Assembly (NCBI GenBank): GCA_964574705.1
Contig: CAZNOO010000006.1
Coordinates: 1 to 64,000 of the forward strand
DNA: 64,000 nt
Source: JAHIVB01 sp964574705
Lineage (GTDB): Bacteria > Bacillota_I > Bacilli_A > Izemoplasmatales > Hujiaoplasmataceae
Direction: 5' to 3'
Shown: one piece after another, positions 9,017-17,396 of the stretch
Layout: every line of letters starts with the position of its first letter
How positions within the stretch are numbered: the stretch's first letter is position 1
Notes under the pieces: model-generated
Told to the model about the DNA's origin: nothing
The model's input: the letters and a program-made list of their open reading frames with translations, nothing else
Databases searched by the model: none
Translations under genes and position numbers: made by a program

Positions 9017-9829
9017 ATGGAAATTAATGAAATTGCTAAACTATTACAAAAACCAACTTTATATGATAAAGGAACTCAAATGATGTGGACAGATCCACAT
9101 ATCCAAAAATACTTATTAGATGCGCATTTAAGTCAAAACACTGAAGCCGCAAGCAGAAAAGAAGAAAATATCATTAGAACGATTTCATGGATGTTCCAAA
9201 ACACAATTAATGAGCCGTTATTCATTCTAGATCTTGGCTGTGGGCCAGGTTTATACACTGAAAAAATGGCCGAACTTGGAAATAAAGTCATTGGAATGGA
9301 CTTTTCAACTAACTCGATTGAATATGCAAAAAAAAGTGCGCGTTCAAAAAAAATACATATCGATTATGTTGTGGGAAATTATCTTGTAGATGCTTTTCGA
9401 AAACAACTAGATCTGATTACGCTTATCTATTGTGATTTTGGTGTTTTGTCGATGGAAGAACAGGATTTTTTGCTTAGAAAAATCTATTCTGCGTTAAAAC
9501 CGAAAGGTACTTTTATATTTGATGCGTTCAATATGAAATTATGTAACCAACTTAAACCAAAGAAAGACTTCATATGCGAGAATTCCGGTTTTTGGAGAGA
9601 TCATCCATATATCTGCCTGTCAGAAACTTTTTTGTATCCTGAGGAAAATGCCTTTTTGGACCAGCATGTCGTTATAGATGAAAAAGTTGAAGTATATCGA
9701 TTTTATAATCATTATTTTTCAAGTGAAAAAATGATTCACCGCCTTGAGGCCATTGGATTCAAAAAAGTTACTGCGTTCAAAGATATCATTTCTGATGAGA
9801 CAGTGACATTCTACAGATGTACAAAATAA
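9017..9829 (+). CDS. SAM-dependent class I methyltransferase
   Basis: The ATG at 9017 has a perfectly spaced AAAGGAG (8999-9005); an in-frame TTG at 8996 overlaps the SD and is rejected. The 270-residue product carries motif I LDLGCGPGLY (about 71-80), a post-I acidic residue in VIGMDFS and a motif IV-like CDFGVL, a typical Rossmann methyltransferase core (Methyltransf_25/11 type). No target-recognition domain is seen, so the substrate (small molecule, lipid or other) is unknown. The gene ends in a shared terminator facing recU. Confidence 0.85.
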   Translation: MEINEIAKLLQKPTLYDKGTQMMWTDPHIQKYLLDAHLSQNTEAASRKEENIIRTISWMFQNTINEPLFILDLGCGPGLYTEKMAELGNKVIGMDFSTNSIEYAKKSARSKKIHIDYVVGNYLVDAFRKQLDLITLIYCDFGVLSMEEQDFLLRKIYSALKPKGTFIFDAFNMKLCNQLKPKKDFICENSGFWRDHPYICLSETFLYPEENAFLDQHVVIDEKVEVYRFYNHYFSSEKMIHRLEAIGFKKVTAFKDIISDETVTFYRCTK

Positions 9830-9834
9830 AATAG

Positions 9835-9858
9835 AAAAGCCACAATTTGTGGCTTTTT
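9835..9858. terminator. Bidirectional terminator between methyltransferase and recU
   Basis: Stem AGCCACA/TGTGGCT with flanking A and T tracts on either side, placed between two convergent genes. Confidence 0.75.
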
Positions 9859-9866
9859 GCTTGGAT

Positions 9867-10445
9867 TCATTCAAATTTATATACAGAATCTACTACTTTT
9901 AAATAGTCCAGTCTTTTGACATAGCCTTCCTTGATTTCAAATCCATGTTCAACAAATTCATCGAGAGTGATTGATTTTCTTCCAATCTCTTTTCTGTCAT
10001 AGAACTCGCTGACATATTTCTCATCTAATAGATAGGTCTTTCCAAGTTTCGAGAAATGGACGATGATAAAACCGATTCCTCCATGGCTCACAATGTTTCT
10101 TAAATGTGTCACCTGGTGATCATGAATGTTTTTCATCGGAAACGAGGTCTTACTGTTGGTTTCTTTCGCTTCAAAATCAATATACTTTCCTTTATAGATG
10201 CCATTGTAGTCCGTCGTTGAAGGAACTTTGTAGTATGCTTCGCTAATCTTAGCGGAACTTCGTCTTTCATAATCGACTTTAACGATTTGGATTGGAATCG
10301 GCTTCTTATAGATAAAAGCAATATTGTTCGAAATGTAATAATCATTTGTTTGATTGATTGCATCTTCTAAGTCCATTCCGCGGTTGGAAGCTGAGGGCCT
10401 TACCGTCGTGTTTGAAGAAGATTTTTTAATTGGATAGTTTACCAT
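9867..10445 (-). CDS. recU: Holliday junction resolvase RecU
   Basis: The 192-residue product matches RecU: SNRGMDLEDAIN (helix with catalytic Glu), the DYNGIYKGKYIDFEAKET core with Asp/Glu/Lys of the PD-(D/E)XK nuclease fold, and the HQVTHL and GFIIVHF motifs. RecU cleaves Holliday junctions with RuvAB; ruvA lies at 20.1-20.7 kb. In Bacillus recU is paired with the penicillin-binding protein gene ponA. Here no such gene is adjacent, compatible with a wall-less or rearranged lineage. A GGTGA SD precedes the ATG. Confidence 0.93.
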   Translation of the reverse strand: MVNYPIKKSSSNTTVRPSASNRGMDLEDAINQTNDYYISNNIAFIYKKPIPIQIVKVDYERRSSAKISEAYYKVPSTTDYNGIYKGKYIDFEAKETNSKTSFPMKNIHDHQVTHLRNIVSHGGIGFIIVHFSKLGKTYLLDEKYVSEFYDRKEIGRKSITLDEFVEHGFEIKEGYVKRLDYLKVVDSVYKFE

Positions 10446-10569
10446 TTTATCACCAAATTAATTATATCATAAAGAAAGCCAAATAATCACGAATCCATTT
10501 GAAAAAAATGTCACCGCCCTATAACTGACTATTTTATGTAAATCATTTCAAAAAGACGCGTGAATATTG

Positions 10570-10575
10570 TATAAT
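10570..10575 (+). promoter_or_regulatory. -10 box upstream of rnjB-like gene
   Basis: TATAAT 33 bases before the start; a weak TTCAAA stands 17 bp upstream as possible -35. Confidence 0.45.
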
Positions 10576-10608
10576 AGGTGAGAAGAACTACCAAAGAAAG
10601 GAGTTCAC

Positions 10609-12303
10609 ATGAGCCAAATTAAATTTTTTGCATTAGGCGGACTTGGCGAAAACGGAAAGAATCTATATTGTTTGGATATCGACAAAGAATTAATCATTCT
10701 AGACGCAGGATTAAAACATCCATCCGGAGAATTGCTCGGAGTAGATGCAATTGTTCCTGATCTTTCTTATTTAGAAACGAGAAAGAACGACATTAAAGCC
10801 GTTTTTCTTTCACATGCACACGATAAAAACATCGGGGCTTTACCCTTATTGTTATCACTCGTAAAAGTGCCAGTATATTCCACTAATTTCACATTAGCAG
10901 TCGTGAAAGACCTACTGAGTGAAAATAATCTCAACCCAGATAGTTTCGACCTCAATGTCATCAAATACACCCAAAAAGTTAAATTCAAGAACTTCGAAGT
11001 GTCCCTTTTCCCAACGACACATTCGGTTCCTGAATCCGCAGGTATCTGTGTCTATACAGAAGACGGAGTCATTGTATATGCCACCGACTATACCTTTGAT
11101 CAAAACGTTGGAGTCTATTATAAAACAGACTTCCACCAATTAACAAAAATCCAAGAAGAAGGTGTCCTCGCACTATTCAGTGAATCAAGCGGAGCGCTTC
11201 AAATTGGCCACGCGTCAAGTGATTATAAATTGACGCATATGATTCGCAGTACCTTCCAAAAAGCAACGAACCGAATCATTGTCGCAATGTATTCTACAGA
11301 GCTTTCCAATATTCAAATGATTATCAATGAAGCTCTCAAACTAGGAAAAAACATTTCAATCATCGGAAGAAAAGCACAGAGGATGGTTGATATTGGGGAA
11401 TCCATGGGCTACATCCAAATACCCCCTGAGAGACTCGTCAATCTCAAATTTATAGACGAGAACAACAAGAATGAGTTTGACGATACCGTATTCTTGGTGA
11501 CCGGAGAAAGACACGAACCTTTCTTTATGCTACAAAGAATGGCAAAAGGATATGATAGACTGATTCAACTCATTCCATCAGACACGATCTTTTTCCTCGC
11601 CCCTCCGATTGTCGGAACTGAAAAAATAGCTGCAAAAACCTATGATGTCATCTATCGCCTTGGTGCGAAACTAATCAAGGTCAACAAATCAATGATTGCC
11701 CCATTCCATGCAGCAACGGAAGATTTAAAACTAATGTATGGACTGCTAAGACCCAAATACATTGTTCCCCTCAGTGGAGAGTATCGCTACCAATTAGCCC
11801 ATTACAATCTTGCAAGAGAATATGGCTATGATGAAGAACACACCGTGTTAATCGATAATGGAGAAGTCATTACTTTTAGTAATGGTGAAATCGACAACAA
11901 ACACGATACTGTCATGAATGGCAACGTGTTGGTTGACGGAAACTTCGAAAGCGATGTCAATGATGTTGTCTTAAAAGAGCGTGAACTCTTAAGCCAAGAT
12001 GGCTTCCTGATGATCATTGCCAATATTGACGCACGCGAGCGAATCATTCTTAACAAACCTGAAATCGTCTCTAGAGGCTTCATTTATATGAAAGACAATG
12101 AAGAAGTCGTTAAACAGATTGAAGCCATTTATGAAACGATTACAAACAAACAGTTTGACCAAAAATATATTGACTGGAGAACGTATAAAGAATCGATTCG
12201 ATTTGAAGTGCAACGGTATCTGTACAAGGAAACCAAACGAAAACCGATAGTGATTCCAGTTTTGATTGATACTCAAAGCGACAAAGTCTGTAAAGTACTA
12301 TAA
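10609..12303 (+). CDS. rnjB: RNase J2-type protein with degenerate active site
   Basis: The 564-residue metallo-beta-lactamase/beta-CASP protein of the RNase J family begins with FFALGGLGENGKNLY. The Zn-binding motif, HxHxDH in catalytic RNase J1, reads HAHDKN at about 69-74, the altered arrangement known from Bacillus RNase J2. The later HVSGHG-type motif of J proteins has become PFHAATED, so further ligands are gone. The C-terminal LLSQDG and REIL-type domain is intact. RNase J2 works in complex with J1 in mRNA decay and rRNA maturation; this copy is likely structural or regulatory. The J1 partner is not in the window. SD AAAGGAG. Confidence 0.85.
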   Translation: MSQIKFFALGGLGENGKNLYCLDIDKELIILDAGLKHPSGELLGVDAIVPDLSYLETRKNDIKAVFLSHAHDKNIGALPLLLSLVKVPVYSTNFTLAVVKDLLSENNLNPDSFDLNVIKYTQKVKFKNFEVSLFPTTHSVPESAGICVYTEDGVIVYATDYTFDQNVGVYYKTDFHQLTKIQEEGVLALFSESSGALQIGHASSDYKLTHMIRSTFQKATNRIIVAMYSTELSNIQMIINEALKLGKNISIIGRKAQRMVDIGESMGYIQIPPERLVNLKFIDENNKNEFDDTVFLVTGERHEPFFMLQRMAKGYDRLIQLIPSDTIFFLAPPIVGTEKIAAKTYDVIYRLGAKLIKVNKSMIAPFHAATEDLKLMYGLLRPKYIVPLSGEYRYQLAHYNLAREYGYDEEHTVLIDNGEVITFSNGEIDNKHDTVMNGNVLVDGNFESDVNDVVLKERELLSQDGFLMIIANIDARERIILNKPEIVSRGFIYMKDNEEVVKQIEAIYETITNKQFDQKYIDWRTYKESIRFEVQRYLYKETKRKPIVIPVLIDTQSDKVCKVL

Positions 12304-12329
12304 AAAAAGACGGATGAATAATCCGTCTA
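12302..12329. terminator. Bidirectional terminator, rnjB/rarA
   Basis: Stem AGACGGAT/ATCCGTCT between convergent genes, with an A-run on one side and ATTTCTT on the other; it overlaps the rarA stop codon. Confidence 0.7.
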
Positions 12330-13559
12330 TTTCTTGTCTTGATTTAGTTTGCCTTTGATGAACTCATACTGTTGCTTGAACAGTTCTTCAAGTTTTGTAT
12401 GGTCTTGGGGATGATAATACTCTTTCCCAAGAAGTTCATTTGGGAGATATTGCTGGCTCACGATGTGGTCTTCATAGTCATGAGCGTATTTATACGGAAT
12501 CTTATTGTCGTAGGTAGGGTTATTAATCAGATGCGTTGGAATCTTGAAGGTTTTACCATCTTTGACATCATTAATCGCATCATTAATTGCGATATGTGCA
12601 CTATTTGATTTTGGAGATAGACACATTTCAATCGTAATCAATCCAAGTGCATTGGTGGCTTCTGGAAATCCGATAAAACGGCAAATATCTAGAACTGCAG
12701 CGACTTTAGGACCCATAGAAGGATTTGCAAGTCCAATGTCTTCATAGACAATGGCAGCGATTCTTCTAAGTAACGATTCCAAATCTTCCGCAACAATCAA
12801 CCGCGCAAGATAATGAAGTGCTGCATTCACATCGGAGCCTCTGACAGATTTATGAAAAGCGCTTAAAATGTCGTAATAATCATTTCCAAATTTATCTGTT
12901 GAAATCGCAGGTCTTCCTATGATTTCCTTTGCTTTATCAAGTGTTATATCTTCGTCATCAGTCGACACTACCACAAGCATTTCAAGCATATTAATGGCGG
13001 TGCGAAGTTCACCGTTTGCTGCATAGGATATATACTCATAGATTTCATCATTTAGATTCAGCGATTTGCCTAATATGTTTAAATCGATTTTTTTGATAAA
13101 ATCTAGAATGTCTTCATGACTTGGTCTGTCCATCCGATAAATGGTCGCTCTCGACCGAATGGCTGGATTACAGGCGATATAAGGGTTCTCAGTTGTCAAA
13201 CCAAGCATGGTTACAGTTCCTTTTTCAACGTATGGCAACAAGTAATCTTGAATATCCTTGTTCATCCGATGGATTTCATCGATAATCAACAAAACATTTC
13301 CGTAATGTTTAGAGGCTTCAACGATTTGCTTTAAACTGGCCTTCGAGTCGGTTGAAGCATTAAACTTGAAATGATTCAGCGGAAAGTGTTCCGCCACAAG
13401 TAATGCAAGTGTTGTTTTTCCGACACCTGTCGGCCCGTATAGAATCAAAGACATCAAATGTTTTTCATCCAGCATTCGTTTGATGATGGATATCAGGTTT
13501 TTATGTCCAATCACCTCATCAAAGGTCTTTGGGCGCATTAAACTAGCTAGTGGTTCCAC
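12327..13559 (-). CDS. rarA: Replication-associated recombination ATPase RarA (MgsA)
   Basis: AAA+ clamp-loader-like ATPase acting at stalled replication forks. The family's usual opening (PLAxxMRPKxFDEVIG) starts at a GTG at 13559 that has GAGGTG spaced correctly; an ATG six codons upstream lacks a distinct SD and is not conserved. Walker A GPTGVGKTT, Walker B LLIIDEIHR, sensor/arginine motif AIRSRATIYRM and the C-terminal tetramerisation region (RRIAAIVYEDIGLANP) are present. About 410 residues, normal for the family. It is divergent from nadA, sharing a 110-base intergenic region. Confidence 0.93.
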   Translation of the reverse strand: MEPLASLMRPKTFDEVIGHKNLISIIKRMLDEKHLMSLILYGPTGVGKTTLALLVAEHFPLNHFKFNASTDSKASLKQIVEASKHYGNVLLIIDEIHRMNKDIQDYLLPYVEKGTVTMLGLTTENPYIACNPAIRSRATIYRMDRPSHEDILDFIKKIDLNILGKSLNLNDEIYEYISYAANGELRTAINMLEMLVVVSTDDEDITLDKAKEIIGRPAISTDKFGNDYYDILSAFHKSVRGSDVNAALHYLARLIVAEDLESLLRRIAAIVYEDIGLANPSMGPKVAAVLDICRFIGFPEATNALGLITIEMCLSPKSNSAHIAINDAINDVKDGKTFKIPTHLINNPTYDNKIPYKYAHDYEDHIVSQQYLPNELLGKEYYHPQDHTKLEELFKQQYEFIKGKLNQDKK

Positions 13560-13601
13560 ACAGTCACCTCGTTTCATTCACAAACTAATTATATCATAAA
13601 C

Positions 13602-13630
13602 TTGTGAAACGAGTGAAAAAAGCATATAAT
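13602..13630 (+). promoter_or_regulatory. Promoter of nadAB operon
   Basis: TTGTGA (13602-13607), 17-bp spacer, TATAAT (13625-13630). Transcription would start near 13637, inside or just before the palindrome at 13641-13655. Confidence 0.65.
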
Positions 13631-13640
13631 ATTAGTATAC

Positions 13641-13655
13641 TCAAATCCGATTTGA
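13641..13655 (+). promoter_or_regulatory. Candidate operator of nadAB
   Basis: Perfect inverted repeat TCAAAT-CCG-ATTTGA sits around +5 to +19 of the predicted nadA transcript, where a repressor would block initiation. De novo NAD genes in Gram-positives are commonly repressed (NiaR, NadQ, NrtR families). The sequence does not identify the regulator. Confidence 0.4.
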
Positions 13656-13669
13656 AATGAGATGAATTT

Positions 13670-14566
13670 ATGATACAAGACGAGATCTTAAAACTCAAAA
13701 AAGAAAAGAACGCCGTCATTTTAGCACATTATTATCAAGATAAAGAAGTACAAGATATCGCAGACTATGTCGGCGACTCGCTTGCACTTTCCAAAATAGC
13801 CGCCTCGACAGACGCAGATTTGATTGTTTTCTGTGGCGTCAACTTCATGGCAGAAACTGCTAAAATCCTTTCCCCTCAAAAGAAAGTAATTTTGCCAGTG
13901 AAAGAAGCCCTTTGTCCGATGGCAATGATGATCACCAAAAAGAAACTTTTGAGATATAAAGAAGCGAACCCAGACAGGGTTGTAATTTGCTACGTCAATT
14001 CCTATGCAGATGTCAAAGCTTTGTCAGACGTTTGCGTGACTTCATCAAATGCAGAAAAGATTATCATGTCTTATAAAGACCAAAAAATGCTCTATATTCC
14101 TGACAAGAACTTAGGAACCTATTTAGCGGACAAATACAACCTTGACATCGATGTTTGGCCAGGCTTTTGCTGCATCCACAACAACCTTACAGTGGAAGAT
14201 GTTAACACCCTTAAAAAGCAACATCCAAATGCGCTTTTGCTAATCCATCCGGAGTCCCCATTAGCCGTATTGAAAATGGCCGATTTTGTTGGTTCCACAA
14301 AAGGTATTCTAGACTTTGCAACGGCTTCAGAACATGAAGAATTCATCATTGGAACCGAAGATGGCATCCTTCATCCTTTGCAAAAAAATAATCCAAACAA
14401 GAAGTTTTATATCCTTTCATCTGGACTTCGGTGCTATGATATGAAACTGACAAAAATAGAAGATGTCCTATATGCACTTCAAAACGAAACCTTCGAAATA
14501 ACGGTTGACCCAGAAACCTTACAAGGAGCCAAAAAAGCCCTCGATAAAATGATGGAGATGAGTTAA
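13670..14566 (+). CDS. nadA: Quinolinate synthase
   Basis: Condenses iminoaspartate with dihydroxyacetone phosphate to quinolinate. The 298-residue product has the family's AHYYQDKEVQDIADYVGDS opening and the three cysteines expected to hold the 4Fe-4S cluster: ALCPMA (about residue 82), GFCC (about 165) and GLRCYD (about 252). It overlaps nadB by one base (TAATG), indicating translational coupling. No nadC follows, so the phosphoribosyltransferase must be encoded elsewhere. Family membership is secure. Confidence 0.95.
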   Translation: MIQDEILKLKKEKNAVILAHYYQDKEVQDIADYVGDSLALSKIAASTDADLIVFCGVNFMAETAKILSPQKKVILPVKEALCPMAMMITKKKLLRYKEANPDRVVICYVNSYADVKALSDVCVTSSNAEKIIMSYKDQKMLYIPDKNLGTYLADKYNLDIDVWPGFCCIHNNLTVEDVNTLKKQHPNALLLIHPESPLAVLKMADFVGSTKGILDFATASEHEEFIIGTEDGILHPLQKNNPNKKFYILSSGLRCYDMKLTKIEDVLYALQNETFEITVDPETLQGAKKALDKMMEMS

Positions 14567-16071
14567 TGGAAAGAACAGCTGATGTCCTAGTCATAGGGTC
14601 CGGACTCGCCGGTCTCTTTACGGCGTTAAATATTGACCATAAATACAAAGTCATTATGATTGCCAAAGAACACCTACAAAACTCCAATTCCATGCTTGCA
14701 CAAGGCGGAATTGCAGCGGAACTAAACAACGATCCCATCCTTCATGAATCCCACTTTGAAGACACCTTGAAAGCGGGTTCGTTCATTAATGACAAGACTG
14801 CAGTAAAATACCTTGTAGACAACGCATTAGTGGCGATTGAAACCTTAGTAAAACTTGGCGTTCATTTCGATAAAGACGAAAAAAATCAATATCTTTTAAC
14901 CAAAGAAGGCGGCCACTCCCATAAAAGAATCCTGCATAGCGGTGGAGATGCATCCGGTTATAACACGACCAAAAGTTTGACAGACGATCTATTAGCACGC
15001 GATAATATCGAAGTTATTGAAAATACAATTGCCTTAGATTTAATCAAGTCTAAAGAAGGTAATTGTGCAGGTGCTTTTGTACTTGAAAACGATGAATTAC
15101 ATTACCCAATTTACGCAAAAATGACGGTCCTTGCGACTGGAGGAATCGGTTCGGTTTATGGGTCTACCACTAATGATCTTAGTGCGACAGGAGACGGAAT
15201 TGGAATGGCTCATCGCATCGGAGCACGAATCAGAGATATGGAGTTTGTTCAGTTCCATCCTACCGCACTTTACTTGGAAGAATCCAAGTCAAGACGACGC
15301 TTTCTAATCACAGAAGCATTACGCGGAGAAGGCGCAACGCTTGTCAATGTCGAAGAACATCGATTCATGCAAAAATATGATCCTGAAAGAATGGAACTGG
15401 CACCTAGGGACGTTGTCTCCCAAGCCATCTACAGAGAGATGTATGATACTTGGACTGACCATGTCTATATTGATACGAGACACTTAGATCCTAAGTATCT
15501 TGAAAAAAGATTTCCAACTGTATTTAAACGAGTCAAAGAAGAAGGGTTTATCATGGGAATCGACTTGATTCCTGTCGCTCCATGCGAACATTTCATGTGT
15601 GGTGGAGTCTATACGGATCTTCAAGGTCAAACAACCATTGAAAACCTCTATGCTGTTGGCGAAGTCGCTTCCAGTGGAGTGCACGGCGCAAACCGTCTTG
15701 CATCCAATTCTTTACTTGAATGCATTGTCTTTGCACTGTCAGCTTCAAAACAAATGAATGATTACTTACCAAAGACCAAATTGCATACTGAAGCAAAAAT
15801 GGAATCCTTATCCCAATACAATTACAACTACAAGCCGATTCGCAAGAAAATCGGTGATTACATGGACGAACACGTCGGAATCGTAAGAAACACCAAAGGA
15901 TTGACTCTCACAAAATCTGTGCTAGATCAAATCTCAAGAAACTTACTCAAAAGTCCGAACCTCACCCGTCAATACTATGAAACACTGAATATCGTCACTA
16001 CAGCCCAACTCATAACGGACGCGGCCTTGAGAAGAGAGGAAAGCATCGGATGTCACCTAAGAATAGAATAA
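14566..16071 (+). CDS. nadB: L-aspartate oxidase
   Basis: FAD enzyme making iminoaspartate for NadA. The 501-residue product has the dinucleotide fold VIGSGLAGL at about 9-17, the SNSMLAQGGIAAEL motif, the substrate-pocket segment FVQFHPTAL, HxxxAGG-like CEHFMCGGVYTDL, and GANRLASNSLLE of the succinate dehydrogenase/NadB flavoprotein family. The C-terminus is a little shorter than many homologues and ends ESIGCHLR where the family often has ESRGxHxR. Coupled to nadA at its start and to the PHP gene at its end, both by TAATG. Confidence 0.95.
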   Translation: MERTADVLVIGSGLAGLFTALNIDHKYKVIMIAKEHLQNSNSMLAQGGIAAELNNDPILHESHFEDTLKAGSFINDKTAVKYLVDNALVAIETLVKLGVHFDKDEKNQYLLTKEGGHSHKRILHSGGDASGYNTTKSLTDDLLARDNIEVIENTIALDLIKSKEGNCAGAFVLENDELHYPIYAKMTVLATGGIGSVYGSTTNDLSATGDGIGMAHRIGARIRDMEFVQFHPTALYLEESKSRRRFLITEALRGEGATLVNVEEHRFMQKYDPERMELAPRDVVSQAIYREMYDTWTDHVYIDTRHLDPKYLEKRFPTVFKRVKEEGFIMGIDLIPVAPCEHFMCGGVYTDLQGQTTIENLYAVGEVASSGVHGANRLASNSLLECIVFALSASKQMNDYLPKTKLHTEAKMESLSQYNYNYKPIRKKIGDYMDEHVGIVRNTKGLTLTKSVLDQISRNLLKSPNLTRQYYETLNIVTTAQLITDAALRREESIGCHLRIE

Positions 16072-16850
16072 TGAACAACAACTACCATACACACATGTAT
16101 TTATGTCGTCATGCCGTCGGAGACGTTGAAGACTACGTAGAAGAAGCAATTCGACTCGGATTCAAAACACTTGGGATGAGCGACCACGCACCATTCAAAG
16201 AATTGAAAGATCGAAGCGTTAGAATGGTCCCTTCAGATTTTCCTATCTATTTGGAAAAATGCATAGCAGCAAGGGAAAAATACAAAAATCAAATTAAACT
16301 TTATATCGGACTAGAAATTGAATTTTTCGAAGACCATGATGAAGTATACAAAGATTGGCTTACTAAAGTAGACTATCTTGTCCTCGGACAACATTACATC
16401 TCAGATCCCAACGGAAGAAATAATTTGAGAAGCTCTTATGACCTCGCAAAGAAAAATCTAACCAAGTACGTCGACATGGTCATTGAAGCAATGAAGACAA
16501 AATATTTTTTGTTCCTTGCACATCCTGACCTCATGTTATATAGTGCTTCAAGATTTGATCCCTTCATCGAACAAGAATCAAGAAGATTGATTCAAGCCGC
16601 TGTCGATACAGACACACCACTTGAAATCAATGCGAACGGAATCAGAAGAGGAACCTACATGATGCATGAAGGTCTCAGATACATTTATCCTAGATTGGAA
16701 TTTTGGATGTTGGTCAAAGAGATGGGAGCAAGAGTCGTCATCTCATCTGATGCACATCGACCCGAAAACTTGTATGATGACATGGTTGAAGAGGCTTATA
16801 AATTTGCGGCACAGATTGGCATCGAAGTAGAAGAAGAGTTAACCATTTGA
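16071..16850 (+). CDS. PHP-domain phosphatase, HisJ-like
   Basis: About 259 residues starting at the ATG that overlaps the nadB stop (TAATG); an ATG seven codons upstream has no coupling signature. The PHP metal motifs are visible: NYHTHMYLCRHA at the N-terminus, MSDHAPF, GLEIEFF, LAHPDLM and SSDAHRPENL. Homologues are histidinol-phosphate phosphatases (HisJ/HisK), but no other histidine genes are nearby. Placement as third gene of the NAD operon points to a different phosphoester. The exact substrate cannot be determined. Confidence 0.85.
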   Translation: MNNNYHTHMYLCRHAVGDVEDYVEEAIRLGFKTLGMSDHAPFKELKDRSVRMVPSDFPIYLEKCIAAREKYKNQIKLYIGLEIEFFEDHDEVYKDWLTKVDYLVLGQHYISDPNGRNNLRSSYDLAKKNLTKYVDMVIEAMKTKYFLFLAHPDLMLYSASRFDPFIEQESRRLIQAAVDTDTPLEINANGIRRGTYMMHEGLRYIYPRLEFWMLVKEMGARVVISSDAHRPENLYDDMVEEAYKFAAQIGIEVEEELTI

Positions 16851-16879
16851 AGCATTGATTGATTTCAATGCTTTTTTTT
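16851..16879 (+). terminator. Terminator of nad operon
   Basis: AGCATTGA/TCAATGCT stem directly after the PHP gene stop, followed by eight T. Confidence 0.8.
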
Positions 16880-16880
16880 A

Positions 16881-17072
16881 CGGAAATCGAATTTGAAACC
16901 TAAGGAATTTATTCGATTAATGGGGCATAACTATACACTTCACATAAAAAACGATTAAATTCGGCCGATTTTCGAAGAGAAACACGGGGACACCCATTCA
17001 CAATAGAATTTGGAAAATTATCATGCTCATGAGAAACATTTGAACACGATTAAACAAGAAGAAGCACTGTAA
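16881..17072 (+). pseudogene. Decayed gene remnant
   Basis: One reading frame gives coding-looking sequence in three blocks broken by two stops: LKPKEFIRLMGHNYTLHIKND, then TAA (16956), IRPIFEEKHGDTHSQ, then TAG (17004), and NLENYHAHEKHLNTIKQEEAL before TAA (17070). All blocks share the frame and have charged, amphipathic composition unlike random intergenic DNA, so this looks like a gene eroded by point mutations. The family is not recognised. The rest of the 16851-17396 gap contains a terminator-like hairpin and the asparaginase promoter. Confidence 0.35.
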
Positions 17073-17116
17073 TAACCCGTAAAGAATTCGTTATTGAATA
17101 TCAAATATTCAGTTTG

Positions 17117-17137
17117 GGGGATAAAATCCCCATTTTT
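17117..17137 (+). terminator. Terminator-like hairpin after the remnant
   Basis: GGGG-ATAAAAT-CCCC followed by ATTTTTT. It probably ended the decayed gene or a small transcript. Confidence 0.5.
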
Positions 17138-17396
17138 TAATATCTCAATTAACTTCCTATAATATATATTATGTTAACTTGTATACAATCCCTAACTCTC
17201 GCTATCAACTATACTTATGTGGAAAGTGTTAATTTGGTACACGGCACTTGTTCCGCGAAAACTCGCCCCTGTTTTTGGCTGCCTCAAAAAACACTCTGAA
17301 AACTTCCTGACAATTAACCCTAAATCCACATTTCTATCTAGCCCTTTTTCAATCTCTTATGATATAATGTTGTTGTTAGATGAAAGGATGTCATTT

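Noticed and set aside
10570..12303. RNase J1 assignment
   Set aside because: The HAHDKN motif and missing second ligand motif match J2, not catalytic J1.
17217..17396. 60-residue N-terminal extension of asparaginase
   Set aside because: It has no similarity to the family, contains the likely -10 box, and the ATG at 17397 has a proper SD.
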